A stretch of 64,000 bases of DNA. Origin: Zerene cesonia. Its lineage: Eukaryota > Arthropoda > Insecta > Lepidoptera > Pieridae. Numbering within the stretch: position 1 is the stretch's first letter; every line of letters starts with the position of its first letter. Shown here in pieces: positions 53,269-63,930 of this stretch. The stretch covers positions 4,278,001-4,342,000 of the forward strand of contig NC_052125.1 in assembly GCF_012273895.1 (NCBI RefSeq), written 5' to 3'. The position numbers and the translations under genes are program-made. A model generated the notes under the pieces. It was not told where the DNA came from, did not search any database, and worked only from the letters and a program-made list of their open reading frames with translations.

Positions 53269-53302
53269 GTACTGACCACGTGTTCCTAATTTAAATACTG
53301 AG
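53269..53302 (+). other. Candidate 34-base exon
   Basis: ATTATTATCTCATTTCAG|GT opens and ACTGAG|GTAAGT closes a 34-base stretch. Both signals are strong. It has a TAA in one frame, so it could be a 5' leader exon of the gene whose first exon ends at 36086. The link is inference. Confidence 0.3.
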
Positions 53303-53690
53303 GTAAGTAATACGCCTAGACCTTTTTAAATCTATATTGACTATGTTCAAATATTTTTACAGGGAAATGTATTATATGTTTTGAGTTTCACTACGTTGAA
53401 AAATTAACGATTTTTTAAACAGATTTAAACGCGTTTTTACATTATGTATTTCGCATTAACCATATTAGTTAGTAATCCGGGCCTTTCTTCATGGACAATT
53501 TTATATAAATACGTTCAGCATATTCTGCGTATAAGAGCGACGTACATCCATACAAACGGTTGATGTAAGTAAAGTCGTATGGAAGTTAAAATGTGTGATT
53601 AGCGTTGTATGTTTGAATGTAACTAAATGAATCAAAGGGAAAATCGTTTGCTTTATTTGAGATGTCTCTTAAGGTTTTCTTTATTTGAAA
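53303..53690. other. Unassigned, P scrap
   Basis: 53393-53460 (AACGATTTTTTAAACAGATT, TTAAACGCGTTTTTACATTA) is a decayed P copy. Confidence 0.45.
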
Positions 53691-54008
53691 CTAGCTTTAC
53701 GCCCGCGGCTTCGCTCGCGTGGTATTCGGTTATATCGCTGTCATCTCCCTATTTCAACTGCTTATATAAATATAATCTATGGCTGTGAATTACATTGACA
53801 TTTGCTACTCGCGTTTTTTAAAATATGCAAAATTAAATGTACATTTTTCAATATTTCTAAGAGATTTTCTTAATATTTTTGTCCGTAAGAACCTTCTCCT
53901 AATAATAACAAATACAACTAAAAAAGAATTACTGAAATCGGTCCAGCCATTCAGGCGTGATGCCGTGACTAAGGAAAACGGGTTTCATTTATATATATAT
54001 ATATAGAT
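53691..54008 (-). mobile_element. Hel-D Helitron, full length
   Basis: CTAGCTTTACGCCCGCGGCT, CGCGTGGTATTCGGTTATAT, CAGCCATTCAGGCGTGATGC, TTTATATATATATATAGA. Confidence 0.85.
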
Positions 54009-54016
54009 TCGTAGTA

Positions 54017-54184
54017 ACTATACTAATATTATAAAGCTGAAGAGTTTGCTTGTTTGTTTGAACGCACTAATCTCAGGAACTACTGGCCCGATTTGAAAAA
54101 TTCTTTCAGTGTTAGATAGCCTAGTTATTGAAGAAGGCTATAATATTTGTACCACAGGCAAAGCCGGCAAGCGGAACGCTAGTT
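54017..54184 (+). mobile_element. Hel-D2-type Helitron
   Basis: ACTAATATTATAAAGCTGAA, CTAATCTCAGGAACTACTGG, TACCACAGGCAAAGCCGGCA, AGCGGAACGCTAG. Confidence 0.75.
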
Positions 54185-54719
54185 ATTTATAATATTATCG
54201 TATGATCGTATGACGCTCAAGAGTTTGTATGAAAACGCTTATCTCAGGAACCATTTGGTTATCTATATAGGAACAGTATATTGATTAAATTTTTCTAAAG
54301 TAAGTGGGTCAAAATCGAGTCTAAAGGAGTTGGTTACATACAACTGGTGAAGCTAATAAAAGCGTTTTTAAAAAGATTATTTCCCTTTTATTAAAAAACA
54401 AACTAATTACCACAAACACGTGAATACCTACATGAAATAATCAACAAACCCACAAAATCTCGTACTGATAATAAAACCCGTTTAAAATCGGTTAAAACCA
54501 CAATTTAGTTAATGGCGAACTGTTAAGCCGGAAGGGCCTGTCCGCACAGCGCGTTTAGGCCCAGCGGTATCTACCTCCGGTGCGTAATGTGGTCCGACCC
54601 TTATGGGCTTAGGCGTTTATGGTTATTATACCATTGTGCTTATTGATTTTGTATAAACGTTTAATTAGGTGAAAACATTACTGCGTATTAGATACTAGAT
54701 TGCTTATATCTAGACTGAT
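54185..54719. other. Unassigned, G+C-rich patch
   Basis: 54300-54370 is K-like. 54525-54625 is G+C-rich (GCCGGAAGGGCCTGTCCGCA, GGCCCAGCGGTATCTACCTC), with a GGGCCT...AGGCCC inverted pair and no ORF or repeat match. Confidence 0.4.
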
Positions 54720-55026
54720 ATTAGAAAGAGAATACATTTGTATGTTTGTAATGTTTTCACACAAAAACCGCTGCATAGATTTGAAAAATTCTTGCACCAT
54801 TAGAAAGCGGGTGACATTGGCTGTATATGTATGGGGTAGTCCTACTAATATAATAAATGCGGTGGTTTGTATGTTCGTTACTCTTTCACGCAAAAACTAC
54901 TGAACCGATTGCAATGACATTCGGTACGTAGAGAGCTGGACAACTGGAATAACACATGACAACTTTTTTTCCCGATATTCCTACGGGATACGGACCTACA
55001 CGGGTGAAACCACTGGGTGCAGCTAG
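54720..55026 (+). mobile_element. Hel-D2 fragment followed by complete Hel-A
   Basis: 54720-54836 is Hel-D2 (TTTTCACACAAAAACCGCTG, CACCATTAGAAAGCGGGTGA) and is cut off where Hel-A begins at 54840 (TCCTACTAATATAATAAATG). Hel-A ends at 55026 (ACCACTGGGTGCAGCTAG). The Hel-D2 3' end does not resume after it. Confidence 0.75.
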
Positions 55027-55114
55027 TGCTTCATAAATCGTGATCAAAAATATTGAGGAGTTATATTACAGCTAAGCTTTAATATAATTTATATAATTAT
55101 TTTCAACAAAAACT

Positions 55115-55285
55115 ATACCGCCTTCAAATTACTAGATTAAATGGGACTTTTTAAATTAAACGACACAAGCTATCAAATGAAAAGAATCATAAAAATCAGT
55201 TCACCTAGTTAAACGTTATAACAAACGCATAAAAACACAGCCGAACCTTATTTTGTAGCTTATTTCTTGAAGTCAATTGACAGAA
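55115..55285 (-). repeat. J relic
   Basis: CGCCTTCAAATTACTAGATT, AATCAGTTCACCTAGTTAAA, GAAGTCAATTGACAGAAGGA. Confidence 0.5.
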
Positions 55286-55318
55286 GGATACTTCAATCGC
55301 CTCGATTAAAAAATGTCA

Positions 55319-55629
55319 TCTATATATATAAAAATGAAACCCGTTTTCCTTGGTCACGGCATCACGCGTGAATGGCTGGACCGATTTCACTAATTCTTTT
55401 TTTGTTGTATTTGTTATTATTAGGAGAAGGTTCTTACGGAAAAAAATTAAGAAAATATCTCAGAAATATTGAAAAATGTACATTTAATTTTGCAAATTTC
55501 AAAAAACGCGAGTAGCAAATGTCAATGTCATTCACAGCCATAGATTATATTTATATAAGCAGTTGAAATGGGGAGATGACAGCGATATAACCGAATACCA
55601 CGCGGGCGAAGCCGCGGGCGGAAAGCTAG
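55319..55629 (+). mobile_element. Hel-D Helitron, full length
   Basis: TCTATATATATAAAAATGAA start, TTGGTCACGGCATCACGCGT, ACGCGGGCGAAGCCGCGGGC hairpin, GGAAAGCTAG end. Best Hel-D copy; inverted relative to 53691-54008, 1.3 kb away. Confidence 0.9.
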
Positions 55630-56040
55630 TAACCAATAAAAACAGTAGACCAGTAACAAGACGCCTGTTACCTTACAAAGGGGGTGGGAGGAATTTAATT
55701 ATAAGCTTCTCCTGCACTCTCATAGAGGCTTGGCTGTCGCTGAGGCATCCTTTGTTGACTAATTAATTATTATTTGAACAATTTCATATATTTTACATAA
55801 TATTTGAATGAAAGCAGAAAAAAAATATCTATTGAAGCGGTGAGGACGCGGGAAATAAAAAAAAAAAACCTAATAATAACTATAATAATTAAAAACAGAC
55901 AATTACGTGTCCAACAGAACCAGAAAGAATTTAATTCAGCATGTGACAGAACCTGGCGCTGTCAGCTAGATCCTAAGCAGTTCCTTAGGGTTGGCATAAG
56001 AATAGCGTTTAAATAATAACTACGAAATTATATTATAACA
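55630..56040. other. Nothing recognised
   Basis: No supported feature. Confidence 0.5.
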
Positions 56041-56044
56041 GATA

Positions 56045-56210
56045 TTATATCTAACGGTCCATCCTGGCTTCGTCTGTGGTATATCGCCTATAGTACTCAG
56101 AGTGCTTTGACATAGCAAAGCTGAAAGAATTCTTTAAATCGGTACAGTAATTCTTGATATTAGCGCGTTCAAACAAGTAAACGGTTCAGCTTTACATTAT
56201 TAATATAGAA
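56045..56210 (-). mobile_element. Hel-D2-like Helitron relic
   Basis: GTCCATCCTGGCTTCGTCTG, ATCGCCTATAGTACTCAGAG, AAATCGGTACAGTAATTCTT, GATATTAGCGCGTTCAAACA. Confidence 0.6.
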
Positions 56211-57728
56211 TATATAAACCACCTCAAAATTCTGAGCGATTCGGGTTAAAATTTCGCATGCTGATACCTACTACGATACGATAGGAATCCGATAAGAAAG
56301 AACTAAATAGGAGATGAAAAATTATACCATGAAAACTTATTTTGACCTAAGGGCAAAGATATAGCTGACTGTAGCAGCAGTTTCGACTATATTTGAAAAA
56401 AATCAAATTATATTTATTCGCAAGAATATAGATACAAATTATTATAACAATCGATTTTTATCACAATATTCTGCGGCAAATACAATCTACCCATAGTTAG
56501 GGTGTGCAAATATTAAGAAAATTAATAATACTTAATAAGTTAATGACGTATTACTTTATTAAGTATTTCCTTTAATGTCATTAATTCTTCACTGTCAACA
56601 TTAACCACTTCGTCAGTCTCTTTTAAAATAGATAGATAACTCTATTATTCCTAGATGTAATGCTATTAAAAAATTCATAACACAAAATGGCGCCTCGCCG
56701 CGAGTGTAAGTCCACCATTATTATCATAATACAGGTATTTTAATATAACATCTGCGAGTTAAATTAAATTTCGTCTGTAGCTAGCTGTACTGTGGTTTTT
56801 CACGAAAATGGTTTTAAACGCTGTTTCATATTATCCCCGTTATATTTAGCTAGATTTGTCTATTAACCGAATGCAAAAAGGTTCTCAATTTTGTAATTAC
56901 ATTTTGAATCGTCTTTAATGGTTCTCAAATTGTTGCCTTGGAGTTTCGGCTGGGTATACCTTTAGATGAGTCCTTTTTTTATGGTTTGGAGTTTTTAATG
57001 TTAGTTGTTTATTATATGATTTAAATTTGTATTAATCTGAAATGCACAAGAGAAGGAAATATCAGGTGGTTTTGAGAAAATATTTAAGTGAAAATTACAT
57101 AAATAAATTTCGTAATAGGTACGTAATCCACGTCTACCAGACGAGCCATCCAATATCTTGCCTACTGCATGCAGCCTAGGTCCGCAATAAACGCATAGCT
57201 CTTAGGTTATGCGCAAATACCTAGCCTTTGACGGAAGCTTATTGGTTAGACAAACAATTACTGTGCCACAGATTAAATAATATGTCCATAGTCTGTGGCT
57301 GGCATAGATTAAATTGTCATAATATTTTATAGTCTGTACCCTCCCGTTGTGAACCGAGAGCCGATTGTCAATCTGCTATCTAATTGGAAATTGGTTCAAA
57401 TTTAATTAAATATTCTGAATCAATAACTGCTTGATATTATCTTTAGGGGATACCAATAGCATTGCTCTCTTTTGTTGTGTGGTTAACTCACAGTTAACTT
57501 TAATGACTTTTCGTTCAATTTACTGTAACGATGTACTTATAATACTTTTATGCGTGAACCTGTCATAATGACATAGCATAATGACAATATTTAGTTTCAC
57601 CGAAACCGTCAGGGGAATAAAATATTTTGTGACATATTGATATCAAGTAACTATTTTAAAATAAAAGTAATAATATACTCTACTACAATAGAATATTACT
57701 TATAAAATATTGTTTTTATGATTAAACT
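56211..57728. other. Longest repeat-poor stretch
   Basis: AT-rich and largely free of the families listed. 57120-57245 and 57290-57370 are somewhat richer in G+C but show no ORF or splice-bounded exon. Confidence 0.45.
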
Positions 57729-57923
57729 AGACCCTCGTACCGGTTCCGCCCGGATATTAAGATCAAGATTCTTGTTTTGGGAGCACTTAATCGAGATAAA
57801 AACCCTATCACCCAAGTTAACTCATATCCTGTCTGTATACCCAATTTCATCAAAATCCGTTCAGTAGTTTCAGTGTGATTGACGGACAATAAAACAAACC
57901 TTCACATTTATAATATTAGTGTG
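57729..57923 (-). mobile_element. Hel-H Helitron, full length
   Basis: CTAGACCCTCGTACCGGTTC, CACCCAAGTTAACTCATATC, CATCAAAATCCGTTCAGTAG, TTTATAATATTAGTGTGA. Confidence 0.8.
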
Positions 57924-59040
57924 ATATATTGTGCGATGTGATACAAAAGACTTTAAACCAACGAGTCTACATCACTTTATTTTTGAATTGAGAACGATTA
58001 CTGCCAGCGCACTTTCATCAAATCGATCGTCCCCCACATAGCAATATCCAAAGTGGATACAGATTATAACCGATCTGAAACATAATTCCACAGAGTTTCG
58101 TCTCATCCACCGCTCCAGAAAACCTCTAAAGGTGCATTAATCCCCACACGGCACATTTGTGGAGACAAAGCTACTGTTAAAAGATCATATTCATTGTGGG
58201 GAAAGTAGGTCGAGCTGTGTACTCGGCTTAAAATGCTTTTTGTGATATGACTGAGATAGGTTGCGATTATGCGCGTGTACTGATTTATTTTATATGGGAG
58301 AAATGATTCCTTTTTTAAAATGACGTTTTGCATAGACTAGAAATGTAGATTTGAAATTGGAACGGTTTTGAATGGGGTTCAAAATTAGAATAAGTATAGC
58401 GTTTTAATGGATGTGCAGTTGACATGTTTATTTATTTATTTAAATGTATATTTGGAAAATATTAGTACGCACAGATTGCGGATTTAAATGTAATGTATTA
58501 AAGCATTAAATCAATCTGCTATCTTTAAGTAAATGAACATTAATCACACACAATTTTTTTTGAATCAGTAATATTTTAGGCATAAGCCAGTTCATCTTCG
58601 TTATATTTTACATATGTATAATTTTTAAATAGTACAAATTAAATACTTGATAATTGCTCAGATGGTCAGGTTTCCGCTTCCCTCGTGTTGCGGACCCAGG
58701 GGCATAATTACTGCCTTTTAGCCGACACAGTATTTGCATTACGCTGAGCATTGCCAGCGCTGAAAATTTTTAACTTCACGCTGCGTTGGGCTTAGTTAAT
58801 TATTTTTTTAATGGGACTAGTTTTTATATGTAAATAAATAGATGTAATGAAATTTTTTGCGTGCTCTCGTAGTGTAATAACATTAATGAGTATTTAATTG
58901 CATTCAATGTAGCGTGATAATTGATTGAATGAATTGTGTTGTGGTTTCGATGATATGTGTATATATCATAAAATTATTATTTTCGTTTTGAGTACTAACA
59001 TTCGTAAAGAAGGTTCAGTGGACGTTATAAATTGATTAAT
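57924..59040. other. Unassigned, one G+C-rich patch
   Basis: 58660-58790 is G+C-richer (GTTTCCGCTTCCCTCGTGTT, GCGGACCCAGGGGCATAATT, ATTTGCAT near 58732) without ORF or repeat match. The minus frame at 58103-58333 has no clear coding traits. Confidence 0.4.
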
Positions 59041-59145
59041 TATTTAATACTACGCGTTTTAAATGCGATTTATTTATTAAAGCATTATTTATCACAATGT
59101 TTCGTATACTTTACAGCGACTTTGGTCAAGGGGAAACGCCTTATC
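59041..59145 (+). repeat. P repeat, decayed
   Basis: TAATACTACGCGTTTTAAAT, GCGATTTATTTATTAAAGCA, ACTTTACAGCGACTTTGGTC. Confidence 0.6.
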
Positions 59146-60338
59146 AAAATTGATTTTTCTAAATGTATAATTAAAACAAGGAAATACTACATAAACATGT
59201 CATGGGATATTATTTCAAATATTGTACTTAGTACAAAGTAGAGTGTAGTCATGTAGAGTTGGAATATTTAAATAAAGTGTATGAATTGTTGGATTATGTG
59301 TGTAGTATAGTGTTGTATAGTCTAAAGAAATTAGCAGTGATATATATTTCGATTAAAAAGGCCTGGATAGGGAAGCCGCGAAAAAAGTTCAAACAACTAA
59401 AGTGAAACCTTTTCCTTGTAGCATGGGGCATTTGAAAGTGTTTCTATGTTCAACTTCCAAAAGTTTTCTGTGCTGGCAGCTCTGTTTCTAATTTCGCTTA
59501 AATGTTACCACTACATAAAATTAATTTGGAATTAAATGTAAAGGACTTGAAAGTCTAGCGTATGTTAATTTGTGATATATTCTGAATTCTGATTGTCTTC
59601 AATTATGTTGTGTGACGATAATAAATATTATTAAAACTTATAAAAATATAATATCTTACATAATATAAGTTAATCAAACTTGAATCCACCCCTCGGCCTA
59701 TAATTTCCGTCATTATAATTTGAATTTAGTCCATTTATATTTTGAAATTCGAACAAGCACGTCTAACAAATATGCCGACATGACAGAAGTATTTCAATAA
59801 TTTATTCAAAGACAAAACAAAATGGCGGCCCGTTTTGTACAGATTAAAATATATTCGTCGACATTTTATACATTACTTACATTATTGTAATATTTTCCTC
59901 AACATACAACTCAACGTACAAAGGATAATACTTTAGAATTATTTTCTTATCAAATTAAAATTACATATGAAATATATCATACAACGCCTGTGATACATAA
60001 TATGTAACCTATAAGCATTCAGGTTCCATGTACATATCAAAGTTTAAAACAATTTTTGATATCGGTCCAGTTTTTCTGATATTAGCGCGTTCAAACAAAC
60101 AAACTTTGCAGCTTTACACTAATAGGTAGATTATTTCAATAATAAAATAAATTAACTAGCCTTTATTTCTTACTGTACAATTTCCTTAAATGTTAAATGC
60201 TTATTATGACGATTACAAAAAACTAAATTATTATAACAGCACACACTAACTAATCATAGAAATATTATTAAAATAAAATGTCTACTTTTGTACTCAAATA
60301 CTATCGTCCGATTTCGACACATATTCATATATTAATAA
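59146..60338. other. AT-rich, Helitron scrap
   Basis: 60000-60125 resembles Hel-D2 minus strand (GATATCGGTCCAGTTTTTCT, GATATTAGCGCGTTCAAACA). The rest is unassigned. Confidence 0.45.
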
Positions 60339-60393
60339 AACTAGATTATTAATATTAAATAAAAGTTATTTTTTTAATATTAATAATCTAGTT
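60339..60393. repeat. Perfect 20-bp palindromic hairpin
   Basis: AACTAGATTATTAATATTAA (60339-60358), 15-base loop, TTAATATTAATAATCTAGTT (60374-60393). All 20 pairs match. Confidence 0.9.
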
Positions 60394-61018
60394 GTTTCCA
60401 ACATACGTATAGCGCCAAAATTATCTATAAGAATCGTTATAATAGGATAGTACACATGTCTATAAAAACGCTCAAACAATTCATCAGTCATCTGAAACCG
60501 AGAAACAATATTTCAGCTAATAAATTCCTATCGAAAGTCATGGCCGACACCTAGTTAATAATAAAAACATTACGTAATATTGTTCATAAAACACGCAACC
60601 GCCATTGGTCGGACAGATATTATAATCACGACAGCGAATAGCGCTTCAGCGCTTTCAAAATTGACTTGTTTTGTTAATGTGACCAAAGAGGTTTATAACA
60701 TGGTAATTAGAAATATTAATTACGGTAATTTATTTAAATTGTTAATGACTATTAAAACAGTAAGGAAGGTTTTGAGTAGGTTTGTAGTTTTAGATAGGCA
60801 CGTTTACGTACGTTCTGCTACCTTCTCTTCTAATTTTTACAGGAAGCCATAATAGAACTCGATATTAAATTATCAATGTTAAATACTTGATCCTGCGACT
60901 TCACTCGCGTGGTGGGGCACCCGGTTAGCTTTATGATATTTGCACATATAAAACGAGATATATAAAGCTAAGTCTTTCTTTCACTATGTAATTTTTATAA
61001 TAATATATGACTATGTAA
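60394..61018. other. Unassigned, Helitron scrap
   Basis: 60890-60935 (CCTGCGACTTCACTCGCGTG) is a minus-strand Hel-D-like end. A 90-codon frame at 60580-60852 has no splice context and no recognisable features. Confidence 0.45.
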
Positions 61019-61044
61019 AGTCGTTTGTAAATGTACAAACGACT
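61019..61044. repeat. Perfect 10-bp hairpin with direct repeat
   Basis: AGTCGTTTGT-AAATGT-ACAAACGACT; the flanks repeat GACTATGTAAA directly (61008 and 61041). Confidence 0.8.
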
Positions 61045-61290
61045 ATGTAAAAATCAATCAAGCTAAATATGTACAAAATGAAACAAGTACTTAAAACTAC
61101 GTAGGAATGACGATAAAATAATTCAAACACACATGAAAATCCCAATAAATATTAGGTAAGTAATCCCTAGGTAGAGAATCGAAACACTTATAATTTAATA
61201 TGAATATTCGTAATCATTCTTACAGCGCTTAACCCGCTACACGATGCGTCCGCCATAACTCCCCTCGTTCTAGTCTATTTTTATAATCTG
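61045..61290. other. Unassigned
   Basis: AT-rich; G+C rises towards 61230. Confidence 0.4.
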
Positions 61291-61503
61291 TCAGTCATTG
61301 CGCGTACTTCATTGAAACGAGAAATTTTTCAGACAAACGCTTAATTTTAACATTGTTGCATGATTTTTGTGTTTATTTCACATTGTAATCGGTTAAAATG
61401 AATATTAGTGATGATATTCTGTTGAAGCAAGAACGTTGCACGAGTTTTGGCGGGATAGCGGACGCGTTGTTTTTTTCGTACATTTTTCGTGATTGAGGAA
61501 ACG
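61291..61503 (+). other. Candidate first exon with short ORF
   Basis: TCAGTC (61291-61296) matches the arthropod initiator, and GAAACG|GTATGT (61503/61504) is a good donor. Between them lies a 32-codon ORF (61398-61496) closed by TGA just before the donor, so the exon would be a leader. TATAAT at 61281 is too near the initiator to be its TATA box. Confidence 0.3.
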
Positions 61504-62274
61504 GTATGTGCTTTGTCTATAACTTTTAATTATGTAATTTGAAATCTATTTCTTGTGCTAGGGCGCTATAACGTTTTGCACTTTAGTAATTATGATCGAG
61601 CAATATATTTCTAAACATTATCTTAAAAATCCACTGAAATAACCTCATGAATTACGCTGCACTTTCAGTTTTTTTTTTCAATGTAAATTTACATAAATAA
61701 CCTATAACGTAATGGTTGCTTTATTAACGCAACCAACGATAATCTATGCCATCTATCTATTTTCCAAATTTTATACCGATACGATAAGCTGTTTCCGCAG
61801 TAACAGACATCCATACATCCATGAACATCCTTACAAATATTAGCATTGTTTTAAATCGTTAATGGTTACGATGTATCTAGATTTCAAATTTGCAGCATTA
61901 CGATTTCAACACACTATCAAATAAGCATTAATCCTGAAACATGTCATATATTTTTCTGTTTTTTTTTCTACTGCATTGGTTAATATACTTTTGGGAGATA
62001 TAAAACACGTTTTCATCATATGCATACCCATTAAATACGTGGACAAAGACTCGAGTCTACAATTATGAATTATAATATCGTTATATACACAACATTATCA
62101 CTTATTGACTCTAGTTTTATCTCCATGCCTAATTATATTATTTCGTAATAACACGATAAAGTTGTACGTACTATGAGCACTATCGGAAATTCGTCATTTC
62201 ATAAGTGTGTTTAAATATTTCGTATCATAATGATGATATGGAGCTAGTGGTTGCATAAAATATATTTTTTTAAA
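61504..62274. other. AT-rich, Helitron scrap
   Basis: 61770-61850 (CCGATACGATAAGCTGTTTC, CCTTACAAATATTAGCATTG) is a decayed Hel-A-like 5' half. Otherwise nothing. Confidence 0.45.
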
Positions 62275-62435
62275 GAATCTGATTCGCCTTCAAATTGTCA
62301 GACCAAGCCCAAATTTAAATGGGCAGACACCAGCTAATATAAATGAGAATCAAATGTTCGATGTACCCAGTAAAATAGTTATGGAGTTAAAAAACATCAA
62401 TTGATAACCATCTTCTTTTTTAAAGTTGGATATGA
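62275..62435 (-). repeat. J repeat
   Basis: CGCCTTCAAATTGTCAGACC, GATGTACCCAGTAAAATAGT, CATCTTCTTTTTTAAAGTTG. Confidence 0.6.
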
Positions 62436-62585
62436 TTAAAAGGAAAGATAGATTGGTTGTTTACCATTTTTGTATAGTTTATCAATTAATTACTACAAAA
62501 AATTATGTCACATTATTTCCTACAAACAATATTCACCTTTGGGTGAGGTGCCATTTTAAAATGGGACCAAACCACAATAATTTTC

Positions 62586-62712
62586 TATAACACTCTTCTC
62601 TGTAGAAACTGATTCCCGAACCGGTGGTAAATGTTAAAACTGTGTTATGACGATTCAAAAGTGCTTCTATATGAAGTCTCAATGAGTAAACAGACATTCG
62701 AGTTTGAGTTTG
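62586..62712 (-). repeat. Q repeat
   Basis: CTTCTCTGTAGAAACTGATT, GGTGGTAAATGTTAAAACTG, CGAGTTTGAGTTTGA. Confidence 0.8.
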
Positions 62713-62919
62713 AAAAAAAAAACATTCAGTCGAATAGAAAGAACCTCCTTCGTTTTGAAAATGGACCAGAACCGATGGTATTCTTAGTAAAAATCGTATA
62801 TTTCGATAAATAAACAATCCACAAATTGAACTACACCACCACCACTGCGCCACTATATACCGCACACAAGCTTTACAATAACTATCGTAATCATATATTC
62901 ACATTGTCCCCAATTGCGA

Positions 62920-62990
62920 TGCTGTGACGTCACGACCCAAGATGGCCGGCGAGCGCTTAATTAGCGCTGTTCTGTATTGCCGCACTAGAA
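62920..62990 (+). promoter_or_regulatory. Promoter-like patch: CRE and YY1-like sites
   Basis: TGACGTCA (62924-62931, full cAMP-response element), CAAGATGGCCGGC (62938-62950, YY1/Pho-like) and the near-palindrome AGCGCTTAATTAGCGCT (62953-62969). No exon or TATA box could be tied to it. Confidence 0.4.
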
Positions 62991-63169
62991 AAATCGTGTA
63001 ATTTGAATAGTACTATTTCGGCAGAAACGTGTAAGTGCCCACTTTGGTTGATTCCGTGCCGCCATGTTTAAAAATGAATTACAATATCTCAGAGTTTATT
63101 ATGTGTTAGCTGTAACCCGCGGCGTCGCTCTCGTGATACCCGGATAAACTAAAAAAACTGAAAACATGT

Positions 63170-63305
63170 ATTTATTCAATTAGAATTCTTATAGAAGCAC
63201 TCTTTGAATCGTCATTAGACTAGTTTTAACATTTACCACCGTAGTTCAGAAGGCAGGCAGTTTCTATAGAGATGAGCCGGCGAGAAACTCTGTAGTTGCT
63301 CTTTT
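63170..63305 (+). repeat. Q repeat
   Basis: TTCTTATAGAAGCACTCTTT, AGTTTTAACATTTACCACCG, CTCTGTAGTTGCTCTTTTAA. Inverted relative to the copy at 62586, about 460 bases away. Confidence 0.75.
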
Positions 63306-63334
63306 AATAAGCAGTCTATGAGCTGATCCCGACT

Positions 63335-63445
63335 ATCATCTATCTCTGTACCAAATTTCCAACGGAACGATAAGCTGCTTTCGCGTGAAAGAGTATCAAA
63401 CATCAATACATCCATCCACCCATCCATCCATCCATACATCCATTG
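63335..63445 (-). mobile_element. Hel-A-like 5' half with (ATCC)n run
   Basis: TACCAAATTTCCAACGGAAC, CTTTCGCGTGAAAGAGTATC, then CATCCATCCATCC. Confidence 0.6.
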
Positions 63446-63459
63446 AGTAGTAATATACA

Positions 63460-63642
63460 TCCATACTAATATTATAAACGCGAAAGTTTGTAAGAATCTA
63501 TGGATGTCTCTAAGTCCTTCACGAGAAAACCGCTAAACAGATTTTGATGATAATTGGTAAGATGTAGCTGACGCACCAATATAACATACGGGCTACAGAA
63601 ATACTAGCTTTTGTCTGCGGGTTCCGCGGGTGAAACCGCTAG
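63460..63642 (+). mobile_element. Hel-A-like Helitron
   Basis: TCCATACTAATATTATAAAC start, CACGAGAAAACCGCTAAACA, CCGCGGGTGAAACCG and CTAG end. The interior differs from typical Hel-A (GGTAAGATGTAGCTGACGCA). Confidence 0.7.
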
Positions 63643-63644
63643 TA

Positions 63645-63930
63645 ACCTATACAAATATAATAAAGAGGAAGAGTTTTTATACTCGTTTGTACCCTAAAGG
63701 CTCCGAAACTACAGGTCCGATTGTGAAATTTCTTTCGTCAAAAGAAAGCTACATTATTCCCAATTGCTATAGTATACTATTTACCCCGGAAATGTACCTA
63801 GTATTATATATCTGCCTTTTATTAAAGTCAAAAAACGAAATCGTCGTCCAAAACATCTTTGCGATCCTTCCAGCAATAAATATTAATTTGTATGTATGTA
63901 TGCATGTATGTAGGTAATTGTAAAGGCCGT
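63645..63930 (+). mobile_element. Hel-D2-like element, 3' end outside or lost
   Basis: ATAATAAAGAGGAAGAGTTT start, AGGCTCCGAAACTACAGGTC, GTCAAAAGAAAGCTACATTA. It trails into a (TGTATGTATG) run; no CTAG end seen. Confidence 0.5.

Noticed and set aside
53779..54006. 75-codon frame at 53.8 kb
   Set aside because: Internal to a Hel-D Helitron; the copies at 28423 and 55319 do not preserve it.
60580..60852. 90-codon frame as a gene
   Set aside because: No splice context, no Kozak or promoter signal and no protein-like features; AT-rich chance frame remains likely.
63064..63147. GCCGCCATG start just after the CRE/YY1 patch
   Set aside because: The 27-codon frame runs into a Helitron scrap and stops, and no donor is available.
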